Under the pieces are notes generated by a model that ran no database searches, was not told where the DNA came from, and saw only the letters and a list, made by a program, of their open reading frames with translations. The translations under genes were made by a program, and so were the position numbers. DNA of 60,691 nucleotides, from positions 10,001 to 70,691 of the forward strand of contig JAJDUU010000052.1 in assembly GCA_022826485.1 (NCBI GenBank), written 5' to 3'. Source of the DNA: Chloroflexota bacterium. Lineage in GTDB: Bacteria > Chloroflexota > UBA11872. Shown here one piece after another: positions 34,735 through 44,269 of this stretch; positions within the stretch are counted from its first letter, which is position 1, and every line of letters begins with the position of its first letter.

Positions 34735-35931
34735 CTAGCTGAGAGACTGAGCCCCTGCAGTCCGTGCGACCTCATACAGCCCATCCAGCGGCTCGGTGAG
34801 CCGGTCCCAGACAAGCTCTCCCATCGCATGGGTGCGAGCTTGCTCAGCCACCCGGCCTCGATCGGGATCTTGCAACGCGTTGACCGCCGCGGACGTGAGA
34901 GCTTCCATCGAGGCGTCTCGCGCCAGATACCCGGTCTCGCCGTGGCGCACATAGGTCGTGGCTTCTCCGACCGGCGAGGCGACGATGGGCACTCCCGCCA
35001 CCATGAGGTCGATGTAACGCACCGAGCACTTCGACCGATTGGCCACGGTGTCCGCCATTGGCATCAGGGCCAGGTCGCAGCCGGCGAAGAACGGTCCAAG
35101 CCCGGCGAAATCCAGCCATCCGCGGACCCGCACGCGGTCGGACAGGCCTCGGGCTTCGAGTGCCGGCAACACGTGCGCCATCGGCGACTGAGGCCCCGCC
35201 CCCACGATGGAGAGCGTGAGGTCGGGCACGCTGCTCAGCGTGCCCGTCACGAGTCGCACCCAATCCTCGGGCGGCACGTCGTAGAAGCGGGTGTAAATCA
35301 CCCCGTGCGGCCTGGACGGCACGGTTGACGGCGGCGTGGCCTCGCGCCATGCCCGATAGGTGGCGGCGTCGTAGCCGTTGACGATGCGCGCGACCGGTTC
35401 AGCACCTGGCCGGCGCATCAACTCCGCGCTGGCGGTGGTGCGCGCGTCGCAGGCGCCTAGGCCCCAACGCTCCTGCCGCTCGAAGAGCTCGCGCTGCCAC
35501 CAGGAGTAGGGCTCGTTGGCGCTCCAGCCGGCCTTGCCTTCCCAATCGTCACAGTCCAGCACCAGCCCTGGCCGGTCACGCTTGCGCCAGAGCAAGGCTT
35601 GCACCAGCCCCGAAACGGCCTTGGGTTTGAACACGTGCACAATGTCCGGCCGCCACCGCTCCAGCCGGCGCATGGCGCTCCTGGCGAGCGCGACCTGGGT
35701 GAGCGGGACGCCGGCGACCGGCAGGGCCATCCCCCGTGGCCGCGGGAGCGAATGGACCTCGACGCCGGCGTCGGTCCAGCGGCGGCCAAAGCTCGCCGGG
35801 TCGTCGTAGGGCGGGACGAGGATTCGCACGTGGTGTCCGCGCGCGGCCATGGCCCGGGCCATCGGCATCACCCGCCGCGCGGTGGTGTTCTTGGGCTGAA
35901 ATCCGAAGGGCGCGACGTAGACGAGGTTCAC
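34735..35931 (-). CDS. Glycosyltransferase family 4-like (GT-B fold)
   Basis: A 398-residue protein with two Rossmann-like halves: an N-terminal acceptor domain (NLVYVAPFGFQPKNTTARRV; HGH-type ARGHHVRILVPP) and a C-terminal donor domain with SIVGAGPQ, VRVRGWL and the phosphate-binding/EX7E-like region KCSVRYIDLMVAGVPIVASP. It transfers a sugar from a nucleotide-sugar to a cell-surface acceptor, details unknown. GTG start lies one base past the YfhO stop (TAGCGTG), so the two are coupled. Downstream is the G10-interrupted membrane protein. Confidence 0.88.
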   Translation of the reverse strand: MNLVYVAPFGFQPKNTTARRVMPMARAMAARGHHVRILVPPYDDPASFGRRWTDAGVEVHSLPRPRGMALPVAGVPLTQVALARSAMRRLERWRPDIVHVFKPKAVSGLVQALLWRKRDRPGLVLDCDDWEGKAGWSANEPYSWWQRELFERQERWGLGACDARTTASAELMRRPGAEPVARIVNGYDAATYRAWREATPPSTVPSRPHGVIYTRFYDVPPEDWVRLVTGTLSSVPDLTLSIVGAGPQSPMAHVLPALEARGLSDRVRVRGWLDFAGLGPFFAGCDLALMPMADTVANRSKCSVRYIDLMVAGVPIVASPVGEATTYVRHGETGYLARDASMEALTSAAVNALQDPDRGRVAEQARTHAMGELVWDRLTEPLDGLYEVARTAGAQSLS

Positions 35932-35932
35932 G

Positions 35933-38857
35933 CTAGGCCGCGCGTCGCCAGACCAGCAGCACCAGCACGCCCAGCAGCCAAACGGCGGCGGCGACGGCGC
36001 TGACTATGGCGCCAACTCGCAGCGGGTGCGACGAGAACTCGAACGTGACCGTGTGGCTGCCCGCCGATGGAATCAGCACGGCCCGCTGGGCGAGGTTCGC
36101 CTGCCAAATCTTCGTGCGCCCGCCGTCGATGTATGCCTCCCATCCCGGATACAGCGTGTCGTTGAGCACCAGCATGCGAGGGCCCTCGGAAACTACCTGA
36201 ATCGTCACGCGCTCCGGGGTGTCCTCGGTCATCACCGCGGTCGCCGGGGCGTCGAATCGCAGCCAGGCATCGCGGGTGGCAAAGTCACGCCGCAGGCGCG
36301 CCACGTCATCGGGCAGGAGCAGCCCCACCGGCTCCCGCCGGTGCACGACGCCCATCTCCTCCAGCGCGCGCCGAAGCTCGTTTGACAGCGCCGGGTCACG
36401 GGTCGACGTGAGCAGCCAGGCTTCCTCGGTGGGCGTGAAACCCGCGTAGGCCAACGCCCGACTCGCGCCGGCGACCGTTGCCGCCACTCCCACGCGCGTC
36501 GGCATCCATATCCGCTGCGCCTCCCGCGCGCGGCGCGTGATGGTCACGTCGCCGGCCAGCTCCACGAGCATGCCCCGCCCCGAACGGAGGAGCACCCCCA
36601 CCGACGACCCGTCCTCCAGCAGCAGCGAAAGACCGCGGACGTCCAGCACTCCGTCCAGCGGCTCGACGGTGACGGCGGTGACGCGCACGGGGCCTTCCAA
36701 CTCGGCGCTTGACAGCACCGTATGCGGCGGCAGGCCGTCCCGGGGAGGAGCCGCTGCCGCATTTGGCAGCCCCACGAACGTCGGGTCGGCGGCGGCACGC
36801 CGCAGCGGCAACTCGATCCGTCCACCGTCCGCGTCGGTCAGCACGATGCGGCCGGCATCAACGCCGCCGGAGCTGGGATCCCCGGAAGCCAGGATGGCGA
36901 CGCCGGTGACGCTGACAACGTCGAGGGCGTCGATGCGGAGCGGCTCCCGGAGCCTGGCGACCATGCGCAGGTCGAACGCGGCAACGTCGGTCTCGAACGT
37001 GTCGAAGCGATCGTCGATCACCACGTCCACGCTCAGCATGTCCAGGGCGCCGTTCGACGGCACGGTCTCGAGCTGATTCATCAGCAGCGCATCCGGGTGT
37101 GTCGCGGAGCCGCGAATCACCGTCTCGCGCAGGGCCACGTGGGTCGACAGCGGCAGGAGACCGCCGTCGTAGCCATCGGGCGTGTCCAGCCCATAGGCCA
37201 TGGTGAGATTGGGATTCAGGATGTCCCGGTTCTTCCAGGCCACCTTGAACTCCCGCCAGGGCACCTCGCCCAGTTGATCGAACCAGGCGCTGGCCAGCGC
37301 CGCGCGGTCCGGGTCGTTGATCTCATAGGACGGATCGGCGATCGAGAGCACCCGCCCCGAGCCCGCAATCTCGTCGAGGCGCGGCAATGCCTGGCCTCTC
37401 GCCTCATAGGCGTCGACGGGGATGGCTTCCCGGATGGCCGCGGGACCGACCGCCACGGCAAGCTCCGCGATGACGAACAACGGCGCCACCCACGCGAACA
37501 GGCGGCGCGGCGCCAGGACGGCGACGGCCACGAAGCCAACGGCGATGGCCGCGACGAGCCCCCACGTCCAGGCGAGGCCATCGCGCAGCGGCGGCTCCGC
37601 GACGGCGACGCCAAGCGACAGCCCACCCAGTCCCGCGAGCACTACAAACCAAACGCCCAGCCACCGCAGGCGCTGACGCCACGGCCGGCCTGATGCCGCC
37701 CCCAGCGCCTCGGCGCCGTAGGCCGCCAGCAGCGCCAGTGCGAAGACAGCGACGAGCAGCCAGCGCGCCGGCACCCGAAAGAGCGCGACGCCGGGCACGA
37801 CCCGATGCGCCAGCCCGAACAAGGGCGTCGCCGGTCCCAGGGCAAGCAGGATTGCCACGAATGCCGCCAGGACGAGGAGCACGACGCGCGGGTCGCGCCA
37901 GCGATGCACGGCGCCAAGCGCCGCCAGGGTGACGCCCACGATGCCGACGGAGGCCACGAACTCGGTGCTCGACGGCAGGTGCAGGAACGTCGGCAGCAAT
38001 CCCGGCAGCGCCTCCCCGGTGGGCAGCGAGAACGAGACGGCCTCCTGAAACGTCAAGCCCCCCGCACGAATACCCTCACGGGAGAGATCGAGGGACGGCA
38101 GAATCTGGGCCGCGGCAAGCCCGGCGCCGCCCACGGCGCCGATCAGCCACAGCGACAGCCCGGCGAGCGCCCTCCGCGCTCGCGGTCGCGGGGACGCACC
38201 GCCGCCCCGTCGAAGGCCGGCGACGAGCGCCCAGGCCAGACCGAACGTCAAACCCACGTAGGCCGTCTGCGGGTGACCGGCCAGGATCATCAGGGCCACG
38301 ATGACGGGCGCCGCGGCCCACCAGCGCCGGCGGCCGCGAATGCCCAGTTCGATGGCCAGAATCAGCAGTGGAATCCAGGCCGCCACGCTCACCTGGTTGA
38401 TGTGCTCCATCTGCCCGGCAAAGAACCCGCTGAAGCCAAACGCGGCGGCGGCGGTGGCGGCGGCCGGCCAGCCGAGGCGCAGACCCGCGCGCGCCAACGC
38501 CAGCATTCCAATCGCGGCCAGCGCCACGTGCACCATCAACGCCGCCGCGAGGGCGCGCGCGGGATCGAGGAGATATAGCGGCCAGTTGAGCGGATAGAAC
38601 ACCGCCGACTGCGGGTTCGCGAGAAACGGCACGCCCATGAATACGTGCGGATTCCAGAGCGGCAGGCGGCCATCCGCCAGCGATGCGGAGGCATAGGCCC
38701 AATAGGGGAAGAAGTAGGTCTGCACGTCGTAGCCCGAGAGCACCAGGCCCTCGAAGATCAGCCGTCCGTAGATGGTGAGCAGACCGGCCAGGACAAGCGC
38801 CACGGCGGCAAGGATGTGGAGACGCGATCCACGCGGCCGCGCCTCAGTCGTCGTCAC
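35933..38857 (-). CDS. YfhO-family large membrane protein (lipid-linked glycosylation type)
   Basis: A 974-residue protein. Residues 1-500 contain about 12-13 helices with YfhO landmarks: SGYDVQTYFFPYW, PLWNPHVFMGVPFLANPQSAVFYPLNW, GHPQTAYVGL. Residues about 510-940 are a large extracytoplasmic domain with LNDTLYPGWEAYIDGG (the YfhO C-terminal motif), then a last helix. In Firmicutes YfhO glycosylates lipoteichoic acid; in Chloroflexota the acceptor is unknown. It is first of a leftward cluster with the glycosyltransferase. GTG start at 38857; an N-terminal run of Thr precedes helix 1. Confidence 0.9.
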   Translation of the reverse strand: MTTTEARPRGSRLHILAAVALVLAGLLTIYGRLIFEGLVLSGYDVQTYFFPYWAYASASLADGRLPLWNPHVFMGVPFLANPQSAVFYPLNWPLYLLDPARALAAALMVHVALAAIGMLALARAGLRLGWPAAATAAAAFGFSGFFAGQMEHINQVSVAAWIPLLILAIELGIRGRRRWWAAAPVIVALMILAGHPQTAYVGLTFGLAWALVAGLRRGGGASPRPRARRALAGLSLWLIGAVGGAGLAAAQILPSLDLSREGIRAGGLTFQEAVSFSLPTGEALPGLLPTFLHLPSSTEFVASVGIVGVTLAALGAVHRWRDPRVVLLVLAAFVAILLALGPATPLFGLAHRVVPGVALFRVPARWLLVAVFALALLAAYGAEALGAASGRPWRQRLRWLGVWFVVLAGLGGLSLGVAVAEPPLRDGLAWTWGLVAAIAVGFVAVAVLAPRRLFAWVAPLFVIAELAVAVGPAAIREAIPVDAYEARGQALPRLDEIAGSGRVLSIADPSYEINDPDRAALASAWFDQLGEVPWREFKVAWKNRDILNPNLTMAYGLDTPDGYDGGLLPLSTHVALRETVIRGSATHPDALLMNQLETVPSNGALDMLSVDVVIDDRFDTFETDVAAFDLRMVARLREPLRIDALDVVSVTGVAILASGDPSSGGVDAGRIVLTDADGGRIELPLRRAAADPTFVGLPNAAAAPPRDGLPPHTVLSSAELEGPVRVTAVTVEPLDGVLDVRGLSLLLEDGSSVGVLLRSGRGMLVELAGDVTITRRAREAQRIWMPTRVGVAATVAGASRALAYAGFTPTEEAWLLTSTRDPALSNELRRALEEMGVVHRREPVGLLLPDDVARLRRDFATRDAWLRFDAPATAVMTEDTPERVTIQVVSEGPRMLVLNDTLYPGWEAYIDGGRTKIWQANLAQRAVLIPSAGSHTVTFEFSSHPLRVGAIVSAVAAAVWLLGVLVLLVWRRAA

Positions 38858-38875
38858 GGTGGGCGCCGCTGCTTG

Positions 38876-39448
38876 CTAGATCTCTTCCGACAGAATGATC
38901 GCTTCGGCGACCTCGCGCATCGCCTTGCGACGGTCCATGCTGAGCTTCTGAATACGCCGGAAGGCTTCGGGCTCGTCCAGGCCAAGCCGCGACATCAGGA
39001 GCCCCTTGGCCCGCTCGACCGCCTTGCGCGTCTCGAGCTGGTCCTTCAGATCGTTCACCTCGTCGCTGATGGCCAGGAACTCCCGATGGCGCGACATGGC
39101 GACTTCCAGAGCCGCCTCGAGCTCGTTGTCCCGCAGCGGCTTGAGCACGTAGTTGATGGCGCCGGCTTCGAGGGCCTGATTGATGAGGTGTCGGTCGGAG
39201 TAGGAGGTGACGAGCACGACCGGGGCGACCCGTTCGTCCGTGAGGCGGCGGGCGGCCTCGATGCCGTCGGTTTCGGGCATCCGAATGTCCATGACCACGA
39301 CGTCGGGGCGCAGCTCACGAGCCATGCGGACGGCGCTCTCGCCGTCGCCCGCCTCGCCCACGACCTGATAGCCGGACGCCTGCAAGCGCTCGGTGAGATC
39401 CATCCGGATGATGGTCTCGTCTTCTGCCACGATTACACGCAAGGACAC
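38876..39448 (-). CDS. ANTAR-domain response regulator
   Basis: A 190-residue protein with a receiver domain (1-120; acidic EDE pocket, phospho-Asp in VVMDIRMP, Thr in LVTSYS, Lys in VLKPL) joined by a short coiled coil (ISDEVNDLKDQLETRKAVERAKGLL) to a C-terminal ANTAR RNA-binding domain (about 130-185). When phosphorylated, ANTAR proteins dimerise and bind twin-hexaloop RNA hairpins to prevent transcription termination. No sensor kinase is nearby. Closest named type is PdtaR of Actinobacteria. GTG start; divergent from dnaN. Confidence 0.93.
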   Translation of the reverse strand: MSLRVIVAEDETIIRMDLTERLQASGYQVVGEAGDGESAVRMARELRPDVVVMDIRMPETDGIEAARRLTDERVAPVVLVTSYSDRHLINQALEAGAINYVLKPLRDNELEAALEVAMSRHREFLAISDEVNDLKDQLETRKAVERAKGLLMSRLGLDEPEAFRRIQKLSMDRRKAMREVAEAIILSEEI

Positions 39449-39522
39449 GCCACTCTCACCTTCAGAGCGGAAGCTGCTGCGATGGGCCGCTGCCCCGCCA
39501 GCCTAGCAGCATTCACTTCACG

Positions 39523-39552
39523 TTGACGCCCAGTCGCCACAACCCCTAGTAT
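39523..39552 (+). promoter_or_regulatory. Predicted dnaN promoter
   Basis: TTGACG (39523-39528), 18-nt spacer, TAGTAT (39547-39552), giving a start near 39559 and a leader of about 65 nt before the GGGAGG ribosome site. The hexamers match the vegetative consensus at five and four of six positions. Confidence 0.5.
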
Positions 39553-39625
39553 CCGCAGGCCGAGCACACCCTACGTATAGCGTGCGCGGCGACTCGAATC
39601 CGCGATTGATTGGGAGGACATGCGA

Positions 39626-40771
39626 ATGCGTGTGACCTGCCTGCAAGAGAATCTTAGCCGGGGCCTCGCGCTCGTCAGCCGCGCGGTCGCCACCCGCAGC
39701 ACGCTCCCCGTGTTGAGCAACGTGCTGGTGCAGTCGGAAGACGGTGGGCTGCGGCTGTCGGGCATGAACCAGCAGCTCGCGATGTCGGTATGGCTTGGCG
39801 CGAGCGTTGAAGACGAGGGCGCCATCACCGTGCCCGCCCGTTTGCTGAGCGATTTCGTCTCCCAGCTCCCCGAGGGTCCGGTGACCCTGACCAGCGACGA
39901 CGAGACCGATAGCCTCAGCGTGTCGTCCGGCCGCTACCAGGCCAAGCTCAAGGGGCTCAACGCCGAGGACTTTCCCCCCATTCCAACGACCGGCGACGAG
40001 CGTGAGGTCGACCTCGCGACCGATCTGCTCGCCGACGTGATCGGCCAGGTGGTGACCGCCGCCGCGACCGACGACAGCCGTCCGGTGCTGGCCGGCGTCT
40101 CGATCACCATCGCCCCCGACCACCTCGAGTTGGCCGCCGCCGACGGCTATCGCCTCGCCGTGCGGCGCGAGGAGGTGGAAACCGGCCTCGCCGAATCGGT
40201 GCAGATCGTGGTGCCGCGCCCCGCCATGGTCGAGCTGCTGCGCATGCTGGCCGACGATCCCGGCACGGTGACCATTGGGCTCAGCGAAACGCAGTCGCAG
40301 GTCCTGTTCCGGACCAGCACCGTCACCTTCATCGCCACCCTGATCGACGGGCAGTTTCCGAACTACCCGCAGCTGATCCCGGGCGAGGTCGACACGCGCG
40401 TCGTGGTGGACACACAGGCGTTCGCACAGGCCACGCGCATCGCCTCACTCTTTGCCAGCTCCGGGGCCAACGTCATCAAGCTGCACGTGCAGCCGGGCGC
40501 CGACGGGGAATCCGGGCGCATGGTGCTGACCTCGAACTCAGCCGAGCTCGGCGAAAACTCCGGCGAGCTGGACGCGGAGGTCAGCGGCGACGGCGGGCTC
40601 ATCGCCTTCAACCCCCGCTTCTTGTCCGAGTGCCTGAGTTCGATTGCCACCGAGCGCATCTCGGTCGGCACCTCCGGCGCCACCAGCCCGGGACGCTTTC
40701 GCCCGGTGGACGGCGACGAGGAAGTCGAAACGCACAGCCACGTAATCATGCCCATGCACACGGTGAGCTAG
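39626..40771 (+). CDS. dnaN: DNA polymerase III beta subunit (sliding clamp)
   Basis: A 381-residue protein made of three clamp domains of about 120 residues each. Landmarks: LSRGLALVSRAVATRSTLPVL (opening), LNAEDFPPIP (domain 1-2 junction), DDSRPVLAGV, DGYRLAVRREE, LIDGQFPNYPQLIP and a C-terminal HSHVIMPMHTV in place of the usual M-P-M/L-R-L end. It tethers the replicative polymerase to DNA. GGGAGG sits 2 nt from the ATG at 39620 and 8 nt from the one at 39626, so I prefer the second. It is not beside dnaA, unlike in most genomes. Confidence 0.96.
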   Translation: MRVTCLQENLSRGLALVSRAVATRSTLPVLSNVLVQSEDGGLRLSGMNQQLAMSVWLGASVEDEGAITVPARLLSDFVSQLPEGPVTLTSDDETDSLSVSSGRYQAKLKGLNAEDFPPIPTTGDEREVDLATDLLADVIGQVVTAAATDDSRPVLAGVSITIAPDHLELAAADGYRLAVRREEVETGLAESVQIVVPRPAMVELLRMLADDPGTVTIGLSETQSQVLFRTSTVTFIATLIDGQFPNYPQLIPGEVDTRVVVDTQAFAQATRIASLFASSGANVIKLHVQPGADGESGRMVLTSNSAELGENSGELDAEVSGDGGLIAFNPRFLSECLSSIATERISVGTSGATSPGRFRPVDGDEEVETHSHVIMPMHTVS

Positions 40772-40805
40772 GCATCGCAAGCGACCGTCGACGCCGGTTC
40801 GCGGC

Positions 40806-42422
40806 ATGAACGCGGCTGCCAGCGTGGGCACCCGCGCGTTTGTGAGTACCGGGCGAGGCCCGGTGGTGACGGCGCACACCATGGTGTCGACCGGACACCC
40901 GCTGGCGTCGGCCGCCGGTCTTCGCCTGCTCCTGGACGGCGGCAATGCGTTCGATGCCGCGATCGGAGCCGCCGCCGTAATCGCGGTGGTGGAGCCCAGC
41001 TCCAACCAGGTCGGCGGCGATGTGTTCGCCCTCTGCCGTCCCGCCGCCACCGGCATTGTGGAGGCCGTCAACGCCAGCGGGCCGGCGCCGGCGGCCGCCG
41101 ATCCATCAGGCTATGCCGACGGCATCCCCACGCACGGGCTGCGGTCGGCCACGCTGCCCGGAGCCGTCGCGGCTTGGGACGCGATCAGCAAGCGATACGG
41201 CCACATGCCGCTCGAACGCGTGCTGGCGCCCGCTATCGTCTACGCCAGCGGCGGATTTCCGGTCGACATGGCGCTGGCCGGCGCGATCAGTCAGTCGCTC
41301 GAGACGCTCAGCCAGTTCCCGGCGTCGGCCGCGGTGCTCAGCCCCGGCGGTCGCGCGCCTCGACCCGGCGAAACGCTGCTGCAGCCCGATTTGGCGGCGA
41401 CGCTCCGCGAGATCGCGGCCAACGGCGCCACCGGCTTCTACGCCGGCACCTTCGCCGAGCGCTTGCTCCGGGCATCGGAAACTTCCGGCGGCGATTGGGC
41501 GGCCGACGACCTGACCAGCCTGCCGGTGGAGATTCTGCCGCCGCTGCGGACGCTCTATCGCGGGTTCGAGGTGTTGGAGCAGCCACTGCCGTCGCAGGGC
41601 TACCTCGTGCTGGCGGATCTCAACATCGCCGAAGGATTCGACGTGGCGGCGCTGCGGTTCGGTACGGCGCACAGCCTGCACATCATGGCGGAGGCCCACA
41701 AGCTGGCCTTTGCCGACCGCCTGGCGCACCTCGGCGACCCCGAGCACGTCGACGTTCCCATCGACGTGCTGGTCTCCAAGGAGTTCGCGGCCCGGAAGCG
41801 GATGATGCTGAATCCGGCGCGCGCGTCGCACCGGTCCGGCCCGGCGGATCCGAGCGGCTCCGGCCGTGACACCACGGCCGTGTCCGTCGTCGACGAGGAC
41901 GGCAACGCCATCTCGCTCATCCAAAGCGTCTTTCAGCAATTCGGCTCGGCGTTCATCGTTCCGGGCACGGGGGTGCTGCTCAATAGCCGCATGAACGGCT
42001 TCTCCCTGGACCCGGAGAGCCCCAACCGCCTCGCCGGCGGCAAGCGGCCCATCCACACGCTCAACACCTTCATGGTGCAGCGCGACGGCGAGTTGATAAT
42101 GCTCGGCGGCTCGCCGGGCGGCCATTTCCAGACCCAGGCCAACGTTCAAGTCCTGACCAACGTGATCGACCACGGGATGCACTGGCAGGCCGCCATGGAC
42201 GCCCCGCGCTGGTATCACGATCTCGACACCGACACGCTGACGCTCGAGTCTCGATTCGAGCTGGACGTCGCCAGCGCGTTGGAGCAGCGCGGCCATCGTG
42301 TCGCCTGGGCGCCCGCGTTCACGCCGCGCGCCCGCAGCCAGGGCATCATGCTCGACCCCGCCAGCGGCGCCCGATTCGGCGCGACCGATCCGCGGTGGCA
42401 CGGACAGGTTCTGGGGTATTGA
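40806..42422 (+). CDS. ggt: Gamma-glutamyltransferase / GGT-like acylase
   Basis: A 538-residue Ntn hydrolase precursor. Large-subunit landmarks: GGNAFDAAIGAAAV, NQVGGDVFAL and GLRSATLPGAVAAWD. The self-cleavage/catalytic Thr is in GRDTTAVSVVDEDGNA (about residue 356), followed by GSPGGHFQTQ at the oxyanion site. It has no evident signal peptide, so it may be cytoplasmic or leaderless. The usual first-motif G-M-V-A is changed to HTMVSTGHPLAS, typical of the bacterial GGT-like acylases. It probably acts on gamma-glutamyl peptides or amide substrates. Start ATG 40806, 34 nt after dnaN. Confidence 0.92.
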   Translation: MNAAASVGTRAFVSTGRGPVVTAHTMVSTGHPLASAAGLRLLLDGGNAFDAAIGAAAVIAVVEPSSNQVGGDVFALCRPAATGIVEAVNASGPAPAAADPSGYADGIPTHGLRSATLPGAVAAWDAISKRYGHMPLERVLAPAIVYASGGFPVDMALAGAISQSLETLSQFPASAAVLSPGGRAPRPGETLLQPDLAATLREIAANGATGFYAGTFAERLLRASETSGGDWAADDLTSLPVEILPPLRTLYRGFEVLEQPLPSQGYLVLADLNIAEGFDVAALRFGTAHSLHIMAEAHKLAFADRLAHLGDPEHVDVPIDVLVSKEFAARKRMMLNPARASHRSGPADPSGSGRDTTAVSVVDEDGNAISLIQSVFQQFGSAFIVPGTGVLLNSRMNGFSLDPESPNRLAGGKRPIHTLNTFMVQRDGELIMLGGSPGGHFQTQANVQVLTNVIDHGMHWQAAMDAPRWYHDLDTDTLTLESRFELDVASALEQRGHRVAWAPAFTPRARSQGIMLDPASGARFGATDPRWHGQVLGY

Positions 42423-42482
42423 CCGGGCTGGCGATATGCTGACGTTCGCGCCGGCGGCCGCATTGCCACGGCGCCCAGGAGA

Positions 42483-44087
42483 ATGCTGATCGACGCCACC
42501 TCGCCGGCCGGCGAACCGAAACCGCCGGCGCCAACCAACCCGCCCGGCGCCTCGGCGCGCATTGCGCTGGTGCTCGTGACCACGTTTTTCTCGGGCATGT
42601 CGGTTCTGGCCGTTGAGATCACGGCCTCGCGTCTGCTGGCGCCGTTCTTCGGCACCAGCACCATAATTTGGGCCGTCGTCATTGGGCTGACGCTGCTGTA
42701 TCTCTCGATCGGCTATTGGATCGGCGGCATGGTGGCGGACCGGCGACCGCGTGAGTCCACGCTCTTCCACATCATCGCCATCGCGGCATTCGGCGTTGGG
42801 CTCGTGCCGTTCGTGGCGGGTCCGGTGCTCGAAATCTCGTCGGAGGCCATCGCGCGGCTGAGCGGGGGCCTGTTCTTCGGCTCGCTGCTGGGCGTGCTGC
42901 TCTTGTTCTCGGTGCCGCTGACCATGCTGGGCATGGTGTCCCCGTTCGCCATCCGCCTCGTGACGCGCGATGTGCGGCACGCCGGCAGCCGCGCCGGCCA
43001 GGTCTATGCGCTGAGCACCATCGGCAGCATCGTCGGAGCGTTTCTGCCGATCCTGACCCTGGTGCCAACCTTCGGCACGCGGCTGACATTCCTCTTGTTT
43101 GCCTGGGGGCTGCTGGGCCTGGCATTGCTCGGCGCGCGGAGCAGCGTGCGTCGGGGCATCTATGCCGCCTTCGCCATCATCCTCATCGTCCTGTGGCTAA
43201 TCATCAGGCCGGGGGCCGTGCGGCCGGTGGATGGATTGGTGTGGGAGGGCGACTCGTCCATTCAGTTCATCCAGGTCATTGACGACCCCGGGCGTGGGCT
43301 GCGCCTGGTGCTGAACGAGGGCATCGGCACGCACTCGATCTACAACCCGGAGCGCCTGCTCACCGGCGGGCCATGGGACTATTTTCTCCTCGCGCCGCTC
43401 ATCGGCGGGCAACCCATGGCCGAGGTGGATTCCCTGCTCATCGTGGGGCTCGGGGCGGGAACGGTATCGAAGCAATACACCGCCGTCTACGGCGACGACG
43501 TTGCGATCGACGGCGTCGAGCTCGATCCCAAGGTCATCGAGCTCGGCCGGCGCTACTTCGACATGAACGAGCTAAATCTGAATGCCATCGCCGCCGACGG
43601 TCGCACCTATATGCAGAACTCCGACGACCGCTACGACGTCATCGCCGTGGATGCCTACCGCCAGCCGTACATCCCGTTTCACCTGGTGACGCGCGAGTTC
43701 TTTCAAGCGGCCCGCGACCACCTGCATCCCAACGGCGTGCTGGCGCTCAATGCCGGACGCACCGGCCAGGATTACCGCCTCGTCGACGTCCTGTCGTCCA
43801 CGATGCGGGACGTATTCCCCTACATCTACGTCATCGACCTTCCGACCGGCTACAACAACAGCTTGATCTACGGCGCGCTGCAGCCGATTTCCGATGCCGA
43901 GCTCCATGAGGCCGCGCTGGCGACGGGCGATGCGGCTCTCGAAGAAATCGCGAACCGCCCATGGCGGCTCCGACCGGTGCCGGAATCGACAGTGGTCTAC
44001 ACCGACGACTGGGCGCCCGTGGAACGGCTGATCGACGACATCATCGTGCGGGAGGCGCTTGGCGGCGCCCGCGGACGCGCGCGCTAG
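42483..44087 (+). CDS. Fused membrane/spermidine synthase-like protein
   Basis: A 534-residue protein. Residues about 25-240 hold seven or eight hydrophobic helices with a conserved opening (VEITASRLLAPFFGTST). Residues 260-500 are a spermidine-synthase-type Rossmann domain: LLIVGLGAGTVSKQY, VELDPKVIELGRRYF, IAADGRTYM, YDVIAVDAYRQPYIPFHL. In true spermidine synthases the putrescine-binding pair is D-x-x-D/P; here DAYRQPYIPFHL differs, so polyamine synthesis is not assured. Related fused proteins are widespread and mostly uncharacterised. AGGAG lies 1-3 nt before ATG 42483, rather close. Confidence 0.88.
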   Translation: MLIDATSPAGEPKPPAPTNPPGASARIALVLVTTFFSGMSVLAVEITASRLLAPFFGTSTIIWAVVIGLTLLYLSIGYWIGGMVADRRPRESTLFHIIAIAAFGVGLVPFVAGPVLEISSEAIARLSGGLFFGSLLGVLLLFSVPLTMLGMVSPFAIRLVTRDVRHAGSRAGQVYALSTIGSIVGAFLPILTLVPTFGTRLTFLLFAWGLLGLALLGARSSVRRGIYAAFAIILIVLWLIIRPGAVRPVDGLVWEGDSSIQFIQVIDDPGRGLRLVLNEGIGTHSIYNPERLLTGGPWDYFLLAPLIGGQPMAEVDSLLIVGLGAGTVSKQYTAVYGDDVAIDGVELDPKVIELGRRYFDMNELNLNAIAADGRTYMQNSDDRYDVIAVDAYRQPYIPFHLVTREFFQAARDHLHPNGVLALNAGRTGQDYRLVDVLSSTMRDVFPYIYVIDLPTGYNNSLIYGALQPISDAELHEAALATGDAALEEIANRPWRLRPVPESTVVYTDDWAPVERLIDDIIVREALGGARGRAR

Positions 44088-44269
44088 GGCGCAACGAAGC
44101 CGAGTCGTGGAACCGACAAACCGCGTACGCCCCGCGTCACTTCGGGCAGCCGGATCGCGTTGATTTCGGCGCACGAGCAAGCCCGAGCGGCTCGCATATC
44201 CGGACTGACCGAATCGTGGGCAGCAGCACGCCGGACCATGGTCGGCGCCGACACGCCGAGCCGTTGCTA

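Noticed and set aside
34735-38857. Prophage or mobile island around the glycan cluster
   Set aside because: No integrase, transposase, att repeat or tRNA edge was seen; gene types fit chromosomal surface biosynthesis.
41106-42980. A 624-codon open frame on the minus strand
   Set aside because: Antisense to ggt and the spermidine-synthase-like gene, which have clear motifs; the frame is Arg/His-rich with no recognisable domain.
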